64,000 nucleotides of DNA. Source: Silene latifolia (Eukaryota; Streptophyta; Magnoliopsida; Caryophyllales; Caryophyllaceae). Location of the stretch: the NCBI RefSeq assembly GCF_048544455.1, contig NC_133535.1, forward strand, positions 84,692,120-84,756,119. The letters run 5' to 3'. Shown here piece after piece: positions 39,218-50,200 of this stretch; within the stretch, counting starts at the first letter, position 1, and each line of letters starts with the position of its first letter. A model generated the notes under the pieces. That model saw only the letters and a list, made by a program, of their open reading frames with translations. It had not been told where the DNA came from and did no database searches. The translations under genes were made by a program, and so were the position numbers.

Positions 39218-39342
39218 AAGGATCAACTAAGGCCACTTATATATTTGAGTCCATAAGTCCTATTGTGAGCCATTCTATATAGAGGAAGGATCAACTAAGG
39301 CCACTTATATATTTGAGTCCATAAGTCCTATTGTGAGCCATT
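39213..39342. repeat. Duplicated 62-bp left terminus of transposon 3
   Basis: 39213-39274 and 39281-39342 are identical 62-bp copies (start AGAGGAAGGATCAACTAAGG, end GTGAGCCATT) separated by CTATAT. Two left ends with a TA-rich joint suggest an insertion beside a like element, or a terminal duplication. Confidence 0.9.
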
Positions 39343-39519
39343 GGATGGAGGGAGATGGAGGGATGAGATAAACCCACCCAAAGTCATTATACAAGCTAAT
39401 TAACACACTTTACTAATCCACCCTAATTAACCACTAATTTACTATATATTTGTTTTCTACCCACCCATTTCTCTCTCATCTCACATATTTCACTCTTCTC
39501 TTCTCTCAAAACCTCAAAA

Positions 39520-39740
39520 AAAAAACCCCAAAAAATCCAAATAAATAAAAAACCCAAAAAATCCAAATAAATAAAAAAAACCCAAAAATCCAAATAAATA
39601 AAAAAACCCAAAAAATCCAAATAAATAAAAAAAACCCAACAAATCCAAATAAATAGAAAATCCAAACATATCAAAAACCCAAAAAATCCAAATAAATCAA
39701 AAAATCCAAAAAAATCAAAAAACCAAATAAATCATTCATT
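39520..39740. repeat. A-rich AAATCCAAATAAAT repeats
   Basis: About eight imperfect units of AAAAAACCCAAAAAATCCAA/ATAAAT. They are non-coding; the long open frame opposite is compositional. Confidence 0.8.
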
Positions 39741-40029
39741 TCTCTCTTCCTCATTCACCACCACCCACCACTATCCCACCCGACACCACCCACCGCCCAC
39801 ATCCACCACCGCCGTCGGTAATTATATAAACTCGTTTTTTTTTTCCAGATTTTGCGTCTCGGTTTTTTTCGTCACTTTTTTTTTGGTGTTAAATTAGTTG
39901 TTTGGGGTCGGTTTATTCCATTTCTTAATTTTTGTTAGTTTTTGTTGTTATTTATTCTTTTCAAATCTATTCTTTTCAAATCTATTCTTTTCAAATATTT
40001 AAAACCCGAAATTTTTATTTAAAAAACGT

Positions 40030-41080
40030 ATAATATGGACTAAAGTTATACAAAAATGAACCAAAGTTATACAAAAATGAACCAAAGTTATACAAAAATG
40101 AACCAAAGTTATACAAAAATGGACTAAAGTTATACAAATATGGATTAAAGTTATACAAATATGGACTAAAGTTATACAAATAAGGACTAAAGTTATACAA
40201 AAATGGACCAAAGTTATACAATAATGAACCAAAGTTATACAAAAATGGACTAAAGTTATACAAACATGAACCAAAGTTATACAAAAATAGACCAAAGTTA
40301 TACAAAAAAAGACTAAAGTTATACAAAAATTGGACTAAAGTTATACAAAAAATTGGACTAAAGTTATACAAAAATGAACCAAAGTTATACAAAAACGAAC
40401 CAAAGTTATACAAAAATGGACTAAAGTTATACAAATATGGATTAAAGTTATACAAATATGGACTAACTTTAGTCCATTTCTGTATAACTTTGGTTCATTT
40501 TTGGATAACTTTGGTTAATTTTTGTATAACTTTGGTTCATTTTTGAATAACTTTAGTCAAATTTTTTGTATAACGTTAGTCCATTTTTTGTATAACTTTG
40601 GTTCATTTTTGTATAACTTTGGTCTATTTTTGTATAACTTTGGTCCATTTTTGTATAACTTTGGTTCATTTTTGTATAACTTTGGTTCATTTTTGTATAA
40701 CTTTAGTCCAATTTTTGTATAACTTTAGTCTTTTTTTGTATAACTTTGGTCTATTTTTGTATAACTTTAGTCCATTTTTGTATAACTTTACTCCATATTT
40801 GTATAACTTTAGTCAGTTTTTGTATAACTTTAGTCCATTTTTGTACAACTTTAGTCCATTTTTGTACAACTTTAGTCCATATTCGTATAACTTTAGTCAG
40901 TTTTTGTATAACTTTAGTCCATTTTTGTACAACTTTAGTCCATTTTTGTACAACTTTAGTCAATTTTTGTATAACTCTAGTCCTTATTTGTATAACTTTA
41001 GTCCATATTTGTATAACTTTAGTCCATTTTTTGTATAACTTTAGTCCAAAATTGTATAACTTTAATCCAAAAAAATAAAC
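40030..41080. repeat. Inverted 21-bp minisatellite, ~1 kb
   Basis: From 40030 to about 40463 the unit is AAAGTTATACAAAAATGGAC plus one base (variants GAAC, AACC), about 20 copies. From about 40466 to 41070 the same unit runs in reverse complement (ACTTTAGTCCATTTTTGTAT), about 28 copies. The centre lies near 40464. Because 21 is a multiple of 3, all frames stay open and spell seven-residue repeats; these are not genes. A transcript would fold into a long hairpin. Degenerate units continue to about 41370. Confidence 0.9.
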
Positions 41081-42508
41081 TTTAATAAAAGAAAAAACCA
41101 AAATCCAAACCAACAATACTAGAAAAACAAAAAATCCTTATCTAAAAAAAAAACCATAATAAGTAAACATTGAAAAAAGGCCAAAAAAATAATAGTCGAA
41201 CCAAATTCTCAAAAAATTATATATCGTGTGTATAACTTTAATGCACGCAGTGTATAACTTTAATCGACAATATGTATAACTTTAGTCATAAAAATTGTAA
41301 CTTTAATGTTTCAAGGGTATAACTTTAGTCATAAATAGTATAACTTTAATGTTTTAAGGGTATAATTTTAGTCGTAAATAGTGAACTTTTATAAAAAACA
41401 AAAAACAAAAACAAAAACAAGTAAAAAATAAACCAAAATAAAAAACAGCCCTTAACTAAAAAACAAAAAAAAAACGAAAAAAAAAAACAGAAAAACAAAA
41501 AAACAAAAACCAAAAACAATATATACAAAATCTGAAATAAATAAACATAAAAAAATAAAGGCAAAAAAACAAATGAAAACAAAAGACCAAATAACAATGA
41601 CAAAAACCAAATAACAATAATAATAACAAAAAACCAAATAACAATAATAAAACCAAAAAACCAAATACCAACTAACAATAATAAAAAATAATAAACAAAA
41701 CAAAAACAATAAAAAATCAAATAAACACACTGACTATTGAAAACACAACAAACAGAGAAAAAAAAAAAAAAAAAAAAAAAAAAGGAGTGTCTTTGAGGAG
41801 AGGCGGAGGGAGACGGAGGGAGACGAAAAAGGGAGGTGATGAGGAGACGCGAGGGAGACGGAGGGAGACGAAAAGGAGAGCAGGCGGTGAGGGATCCGCG
41901 GTGGTGGTTCGCGGTGGAGGCGGGAGGTAAGGTGTGAGGAGGTGGAGGTCGAAATGGTGGCGGTTGTCGGTTTGAAAAAAAGGGGGGCGAGTGAGGAGGT
42001 GAGTGGTGGTTGTGTTGTTGTTGTTGTTGTCGTGGAGTTGTTGCGGTGGAGGGAGGAGGAGAGGCCGGCGGGTGGAGGTCGAAGGGTAGAGGGGCGGCGG
42101 GTGGAGGTCGAAGGGTAGAGGGGCGGGTTTGAAATGGTGGAGGTCGAAGGGTAGATCCGAGACGAGTAGGGTGGTTTTTTTTTTTTTTTTTCAGTTTGTT
42201 TTTTTTTTTTTTTAGTTTGGTTTTTTTTTTTTTTTTTTTTTTTTTAGAGAGGGTGGGAAGAAAATGAGAGAAAAAGAGTGAATGTGAGAAATGAGAGAGG
42301 ATGAGTGAATGAGGAAGTGAGTTGGGAGATTAGAATGTTGGAAGAGTTGTACAAAATTAGGTAGAGTTATACACAATTAGGGAAAGAGATTAGGGAGGGA
42401 GAATTGTGACTCTTCAACGAGATGTAATCTCATCCCTCCATCCCTTCCATCCAAGCTCTTATAAGACTTTTAGGGCCTTATATGGTATGAAAGCGCTTAT
42501 AAGAACCC

Positions 42509-42511
<3 letters not shown>

Positions 42512-42578
<67 letters not shown>
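42512..42578. repeat. (TA)n microsatellite
   Basis: About 33 TA units form the right edge of the transposon cluster. Confidence 0.95.
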
Positions 42579-42580
<2 letters not shown>

Positions 42581-42944
42581 TCTGATACAATGTGTGTCAT
42601 CTTAGTTTATATAAACCGAAAAAGGGCTTTCATTTAGGTCAAGACTGTAGAAATGGGCAAAGGATATATTTTGTGTTTAGTTGGGATTTATTCCATAAAA
42701 TTCTCATATAACCGAATTGGTTAATAAAACAATGTTGGTTGAATGAGAGTCGTACACTCGTACGTTTATCCTATATAGTTCGGGTGAAATGTATAGGTAA
42801 TTCACATCCCTTGCACAGTAATATATATCTCAGGCCACCAAATTACTACAATAAAAGTTAGTTGAAACTGAATATTCATAGTGTGGTCCGGACACATCAA
42901 ATAATGATGGTCAAGTGGTCAAACAATACTGAATAATTCACCTG
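42579..42944. other. Upstream region of the peptide gene
   Basis: This AT-rich stretch between the transposon cluster and the peptide gene has no coding frame. It presumably contains the promoter. Confidence 0.5.
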
Positions 42945-42953
42945 TATTTATAA
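42945..42953 (+). promoter_or_regulatory. TATA box of the peptide gene
   Basis: TATTTATAA lies 42-50 bp before the ATG at 42995, giving a very short predicted leader of around 15-20 nt. Confidence 0.5.
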
Positions 42954-42994
42954 GGCATTATTATGTGCACATTCATTCTCAACCCATTACCAAA

Positions 42995-43700
42995 ATGAAA
43001 CATTCTCACATGTTTATAACCTCTTGTATCATTTTCTCTACCTTTCTCATTGCAGGCACTTACCACTGCTCTCAATCCCCCCTTTCCGGTCTGACTTCCT
43101 CTGGCTATAACATTCTCCAACGCTCACCGAGAAGAGCTTTAAGGGCAATTCCGACTCAACAACAAGACAATGCAACAGCTAAGGTCAGTTTATTCATTAC
43201 TTAGGCTCAAAACTTAAGTTGAGAGTCCTATGATGAAACGAGGGAAGACTCGAGGTTTCAGGATGTTTTTTAATGCTAAAATTACCACGTCTTACTGCAA
43301 GAATGCCTTACAATGTCAGCCAAGTGCTAGTAAGCTCACTGACCGATTATGTCCAACGCATCATCATCATCATCATCAAACTGCCTGTCTAGCTCCATCT
43401 ACACTGAAAAAGTAAACAAAAATACACAAAATTGCCCTAAACAAATAGGAGTAGATCAGTCGGATGCTATCATTCCAATATATTTTCATTAATTTATGCT
43501 TGTAATTAAATTGAACTACTTATATGCAGGATTCTGAAGACAAACAACATTCAATCGACAATGCAGTATACAAAACACAACCACCAATGGAGATTGCTGA
43601 TGATGTTGTCGACAAAGAAGAGTTAGTATACCACATAGATTACCATGGTGTGACTACTCACCCGGCACCAACCCCTAAACATCCAGGCCATAGTAAATAG
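42995..43700 (+). CDS. Small secreted peptide precursor, two exons
   Basis: Exon 1 is 42995-43183 (donor AAG|GTCAGT), exon 2 is 43530-43700 (acceptor ATGCAG|GAT), in phase 0, encoding 119 residues. The start ATG is in AAAATGA context; an upstream frame extension starts with GTG, not ATG. Residues 1-22 form a signal peptide (MKHSHMFITSCIIFSTFLIAG). A basic RSPRRALR stretch and an acidic middle follow. The C terminus holds HIDYHGVTTHPAPTPKHPGH. The Asp-Tyr, Pro- and His-rich tail is like tyrosine-sulfated plant peptide hormones (RGF/GOLVEN/CLEL type), although the usual HPPxHN ending is absent. It would be secreted and processed. The gene looks intact; the family call is tentative. Confidence 0.65.
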
Positions 43701-44200
43701 CCGCTGCCTTATGCTTCTACAGGGCTCATGTTAACTTATTGCAATACATGTAGCATGATGATATATAGCTTAATTAATGAGATTCTGGTTCACATTTCTA
43801 AATTCTACGGTTAAACCGTCTTTAGCACGTATTTGGATGCAATATGGGCATCTTCAGCTTCTAACAAACACTTATAAATCAGTTGACTTATTACCTCACA
43901 TACGAGTGCCCAAAATTCATCATTGCATTCAAGGGAATGTCACTCTGACAGTTCATTTTAAAGGTTTTCATAAATAGCCCAGTCAAACACTTGGACACGC
44001 ACGTGTTCGATACTTCTTACCAAGTATGTGTGACATTGCACAGCCACCCTGTTTACTGACTGGTGTTGGCACTTGATGTCGGCCAAATTAATGTAATCAA
44101 TCCTGCTGCTACCCTTTGATGTACTCTGATGGGTTGACCTTAATAAAATTTACCAGAAATAAATCCAGGTAAAGACACCTTTCGTAGACGGAGTTCATGG
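43701..44200. other. Convergent 3' region between two genes
   Basis: This is the 3' untranslated and intergenic space of the peptide gene (plus) and the oxygenase gene (minus), which end 500 bp apart tail to tail. No other gene is seen. Confidence 0.6.
44142..44147 (+). terminator. Possible poly(A) signal of the peptide gene
   Basis: AATAAA on the plus strand, 442 bp after the stop and only about 54 bp before the opposing gene's stop codon, so the two transcripts may overlap at their 3' ends. Confidence 0.35.
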
Positions 44201-47200
44201 CTAGTGATGCAGCGAAAGCATTCCATTCATAAATTGCACTCTACCCTCCTTGTACTTATCATGCAAAGTTTTGAATCTGTCTCTTGCATCATTGAAAAGA
44301 ACTTCGTCACAAAATCTCGACTTCAAATGATCAAATACACCTTCTGCCTTTTCCTTATTTTCATCAATACTCGATATGAGTTTTCCAATTTCAGCTGATT
44401 CATAATCAAAGCTAATGCCATCAAATACATCCTTCTCATTGAGGTGTTCAAGCCATCTGAGCCAATGAAAAGGATCTTCCTTTTGCTGAAGAGCCATTTT
44501 CACAAAGTTCACAGAATCTGTGAAGTTAGCCAACCCATGGACTTTATTAATCACCTGGTCGAAAACGTCCTTTTGATTCTCGTCTAGCCAAACCTTAGTC
44601 TCTCGGGGTAAGGAATTTGAAGCAAGCAAGCAAGCTTTACGAAACACGGGCTCTGTACAGCTAACAAGTCTGATTGCAACATGCAAGATATTCACATAAA
44701 AAGCTTGCAAAATTCCACAAGTGTCAGGGGCAAAATAACAGGTTTGCTTTCCATGGCTCCAACTATGGAGGGCAACATGAGCAAAACCCTCCCACCTGTT
44801 CCAATCAATAGGGCTTAAGTCATCAGAAAGGCAAAAAGAACTATATACCCGGATTAAAAAATTTTGAGATTAAAATGTCACTAAGCTTGCCAGTCGACAA
44901 CTAAACTGACATCTAACATGTACGATTCTTGAGCTAAAAAAAAAAAAAAAAAGGAATCTTTAGCAAATTAGACACAAACCAGTTATTGACATGAAAAAGT
45001 AAGATCAACAAAATGTATCAACCAAAAGGCTGAATTACGTTCTTGATCCACCTGACGCCCTCTTTTCTAGACCTCAAAATCAGACCAACACTAGGAAATT
45101 TGAAATTCTGTATAGAGGGTTCTCTCCTCCCGAGTTAAGATATTTGTTCAGTTTCCCATATGCTTTGACTAAATTGATACGAAAGACAAATTCAAGTTAT
45201 TAATTGGATGTCATTTCACAGATTTGGTATGTTTGAGTAACAGATACAGAAAAATTGTTCTTCGTCATGTAGAGAGTTGTCTATAAAGTTTAACCATATA
45301 GGCTTTGCATAACTGCATATTGAGCCACTATTCAATCAGCAGGCGTTAGTTCGTTATAAGAGGACAATTATGTATCCTAATGCTCATGGTTTTAACTTTT
45401 AAATATCTGCCACAATCTCCAAACACGACTGAGCTACCAAGGTTTTCAACTATACCACGAGTACATATCGAGCCAATATTGGCCGCGTTTATAGCAAAAT
45501 GATCGAGATCAAACCACGACAACGGACTCTAATATTAAGCCTGAAACTACTTCTATGCTAGCGAGTAAGTCCTCGAGAATAAATAAAAAATAGAGGAACC
45601 CTTAGTTCATCATTTAGCATTCAAGTCAAGTAGATAAGAGAATACAAAAAATAATTGCCTAAGACATGAGTATCTCTATAATACTTCTTTAGTAATACTC
45701 CCTCTATTTTTTAGCTACATAAAACACGCTCAAAATATCAATGACGCCATTCAAATAATAAGTAGAAAATAGAAAATGGAGCACTTCCTAAGACTTGGAG
45801 GAAGTGTAATTTTCATTTTCTTCACAGTTGAATTTTTAGTCAAAATTTCAAAATTTTCACCATAAACATTTTAAAAGAAGTTAAATAGGCTCATATTAAT
45901 CATGTACTACGAACACGTAAGAATGAGCTGCCAGTATGGCACACTAGTATCAGATGCTGACAGAATACAGAGAAATACAAAGGGCTGTAATGCTACAATT
46001 TACATGTTACATCAAGGTTGAACATTCAACCATACTATTGTTTAATCATCAAGGGTCATTTCATTAGAACAGATAAGGACAATGTAGGACAGCATAAGAG
46101 ATGCCTTTCAACATTATCTTGCCGTATGAAACCAAACAAATAAATATTGTTTACACTCAGTATGAACTTTTACACTAAATGTTTATAAATAACACAATGT
46201 TCAACCAACACAGCATACTTAGATACTGAATTCAGGATCTACATAAAATTAAGAATGCACAAGACGTTATAAAAGCTTAAAATGTCAGCTGATGGCTCAA
46301 ATGGAATAACGAGCAAGTGAGTGGTCATCATACCAACACGAATTTACAGAGAATATAATTGAATGGGTCATGCCACATTTCGATAAGAACAGAGCTTTAA
46401 TCCCAAACTATTTGGGGTTAACACAGCTGATTTGGGGTCTACCAAGTAACTAAGGAATAAAAAAAGGACCAAATTAATTTTTTACACCAAATTTAATTTT
46501 TTTACCTTTCAAATAAGACATTAACAACAGACAACAGTCTGGTTGGATGTATGCCTTCACCAGGACCTACCAAACTATGTTACTCAAACTTAGTATTAAC
46601 TGTCGGACATGGGTGTGATTTTAACCTAGTATGAAATAGTCGAGTCCAAAAGAGAGTTGTGTCAACAGGCTACACACAACCAAATTGAAGTGCTGAAGTA
46701 AGATAAATACTATCATATTGAAAAAAGAAAACAAAAGTGATCAAACTTCCCAGAACACAACCAAATTGAAGTGCTGAAGTACAAATAAAGTACTACTATT
46801 ACAATCATACCACACGCCCACAAGTACTGTCTACATTTTGCTAGTCATTCTCAGTTCTTCATTCATTCACAGTATTTCCACCTCTAATAAACACCTACTT
46901 CTCTAAGGGTCCATCTACCTGTCAGAAAAAGACTACTTGAAAAAGATCCCTTGACTCCCATCAGTCATCAGTGCAAGGTAGAAGTAGGATGCACTCAACT
47001 CACAAGGATGTACTACAATAGCTCATCAATCTAGAAATGATCGTACTATCAACAATTAAGCCAACTACTACTATGATTTAAGTGCATCGTAAGCTACTAG
47101 GAATAACGTGTGTAACATGTTCACCCACTTTTTCCGAGCACATTAGATAGATAGGACACCACATGCATCTCTCCCAGATGATGCAGCGTACATTTAAAAC

Positions 47201-50200
47201 GCAAGAATTGAAAGAGATACTAAAGCAGACGAAGATTCAGAATTTATAGTCTAATCTATGGTTCATATTCTGTAAATAAGCTTTCTAAGAATTCATGGAA
47301 AGGTATGGTATCAACATTTGGGTGCCTCAATCAGAAGTAATTTTGGTTTCTTTTACGTACTCCGTACATTATAATCAGACAACGTACCATTTTATGCCAG
47401 TGAGCTGTAATTGACTTTTAACGGAATTTGTTTAGATTATTTCAGTCTATTGTGGATTTATGTTATAAGGTTGACACTATTAAATTTCGTTGTAGAATTT
47501 AATCTCATTATTATAAAATTATGTGGTCCAAATACGCGATAGAACCAACACTGTAGCCGCTAGAAAATTACAATTCTGTCACAAAAATCTTACTAGTGTC
47601 ATTATCCCCCTCCAGTTAAAAAGCTCATCAAAAACAGCCACAGGCTACTTAATTTCCTGATGAGATATTGGAAGATGGAAAGCCCAGGACCCAAAATGCA
47701 GCTCATAGTAGCATAAAGAATGCAGCATGAAAAAGCAGCAATAGGAGACAACACCGAAACAAAAAGAACCCTATACACAATCAAACTGCTATCCAACTCC
47801 CATCTCCTCGTAAATGCCGTAGCAACCAGCCCAAATGCGGAATAGGAAATTCCGATCAAAGGCGCATATAATACAAAGCATATCACATCGACTAGCGCCA
47901 TTCAAAGTTAAAAATGAAGAAGAACCTCTAGTAATGAGTAAATCAAAACAAAACAGGAGCTTACTCAAACGGAGGCTCAACCTCAATGGCTAGTGTGAGA
48001 TGTGCAGAGAACTTTGAATTCTCACTGCGTTCATTAAGGTCTGAAACTGTACGTGCTTCATGAGCGAAACCTCTAGGTATATAAAGAACATCACCTTCTC
48101 TCAATAATATTTGTCTGCTATCTGTTTGCAGTTCTTGTGGAACCTCAAGCTGCTCATAAAGACGAGGTAACTCGAAGACTGGCTTCGGAAACACATTCCA
48201 CACCTTGGTCCCACGAAGTTGACATATAAAAACACAGTGATCATCACAGTGGCATGCTAAGCCTTGAGAATCAGATGGTGTAATATAAAGGTTGGCACCC
48301 ACAGATGGCTGACCAAATAGATTAGCAACTAACTGCGAGATAGTAGCAATGCTCTTTAACCGATACTCCATCCCACGAATGGCTACAGTATATCCCTCCA
48401 TGTATGCCACCTCACACTTTAAGATGTCATCCGAAGAGAAACGACGAGAAGAAATCTCCTTGTTTTCGCTTGAACTCTCTAGAAAGTAATGATGCTCAAT
48501 TCTAGAATGCAAATTCGTTTTTACAACACGTATGTCCTGTTGATATATCACTGAGCAACCCAGTGTATCCCTAAAATCGTTAAGAAAATTCAGCCCGTTT
48601 ATTTCATCCAAACCAACAGGCGGGCAAGAAATCATTCCTTGTAGAAGAGAAGCAATAAATCCCGGCATTGATTCGCCAGAAGCTAATGGATGCATAAATG
48701 GGCTGAAACTATCATGGACCGAGCCTATATCTCCCGGTCGTTTCCTCATCAGATAAAGCGATGATTCCCAATGGTCTACCATGAACTTCTTGAAATCTGA
48801 TGCTTCAGTCCCAAAAAGGTGACCAATGATCTCGTCACATGTTCTGGCAGAGATAAGAGCAAGACTAGAACAATACATTGAAAGCCTAAATATACTTTCT
48901 GCTAAATTGTACACGGTAATATTGCTTAGGTGGCAGAATTTATGTTTACAATGGTTTGTAAGCTTTGGAGTTAATAACTGCTTATGTACATTAGACCATA
49001 TTTCTTTCCAATAAGGAGTCAATGCTTTCACCAGATTCCTCGGAATCTTTTTAAGCTGTTCAGTATTGCAGGAATTGGTAAGAGTTACCGCAGTATCAAG
49101 AAGTGACAGTGGTAGGTTATCTTGACTGAGTTCAGCACCAAGGCGAAGATCACCATCCTTCTCCATAATGAGAATAGAAATTGAAGATGCCATAGACTTT
49201 TGTACCTGAAGGAACCCAAGTCTGATTGAATGTTATCTTTTATACAATAAATACATATCAGATCATCTTACACAGCATAGCAAACAAAAGATAAAAAAAC
49301 AAATCTGTACACAGCAAATATTTCAGGTTTTACTATTAATCAGATCAGGGGCAAACCCAGGATTTAATATCTAGGGTAGCAAAAAAAATTAGCCTATAAA
49401 TATCCATAAATTTTGGAATCGAGAAAAATATACATAATTTGTTAAATGTATAACGAGTACAATGAATGCTTACATAATAACAAAATATTGAGAGCCAAAA
49501 AAAAGAGTGAATATGAATGTAGCAGTAGGTGAAAATATTCAAACCTGGGGCAATAGGTGAAAAACCAAAGCTTTTACCACTGAACCACAAGATGATATTG
49601 TACATTTCATGGGACAACATTTACTTATCTATTATGTAGCAGTATTTGGGGTAGTGAAAATCCGTCTTCTAAACCGACTTTTTTGTGTTTGGGATAGCGG
49701 CCGCCACCCCTTGCCACTAGGTGGGTTCGCCCCTGAATTTGATACAAGGAAAGGACCTAATGTGATAAGTAAAAAAAGAGGGATATACAGCCTTGAAAAA
49801 AATGAGTAGAGTTTCTATGTTTTTTTTTTTTTTTTCCTTTTGAGAGAAAATATTGATCAAAGGACACGGGTGACACCCATGTACAAACACACACCAAAGG
49901 GGGTGAAACAAATACAAAAGGAGAGCAAGAAGAATAAGCTCTCAAGCTCATGTGAGCGATCTTAGTAGGGATGTCAGCGGGGCGGGTATAAGCGGGTACG
50001 GGTAGACTTTCGCCGGTGGTAGGGTGGGTGCGGGTAGAAAAAATTCCACCCGTCATGGGTGGTGGGGTGGGGATTGGTATTATGTCATATCCATCTAATA
50101 CCCGCCTACCCACCAATTATTAAAAAAAATATAGACATTATTATGACTTTCTATAATGTTCTCAAGAACTTTTATTGAAAATCTTAAACTAGAAATATAA

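Larger units (their letters stand above)
39213..42511. mobile_element. TA-bounded DNA transposon 3 with fold-back array
   Basis: The left end (TATATAGAGGAAGGATCAAC) and the reversed right end (TATATAGAAGGGTTCTTATA) are weakly similar. Both continue into CTTATA/AAGTC words and then TTGGATGGA, where similarity is clear. TA tracts flank it. Inside are A-rich (AAATCCAAATAAAT)n sequence, a 1-kb inverted minisatellite, a poly-A/T-rich region and a GA/GT-rich segment (41780-42180). No coding gene or transposase. The general plan matches transposons 1 and 2. Confidence 0.5.

Noticed and set aside
40015-41116. Long open frames on both strands with seven-residue LYNFGPF or KVIQKWT repeats
   Set aside because: They come from a 21-bp minisatellite that keeps every frame open; no gene features.
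41346-41730. Phe/Leu-rich membrane-like frames on the minus strand
   Set aside because: Produced by poly-A/C-rich low-complexity DNA.
45699-45810. Possible Stowaway MITE in intron 2
   Set aside because: Only one end motif was found; no matching inverted end or TA pair.
44201-49193. Oxygenase gene starting at the Met at 49193
   Set aside because: The frame stays open upstream to an AG acceptor at 49222 and joins in phase with the 53727-54241 exon, which encodes the expected N-terminal region.
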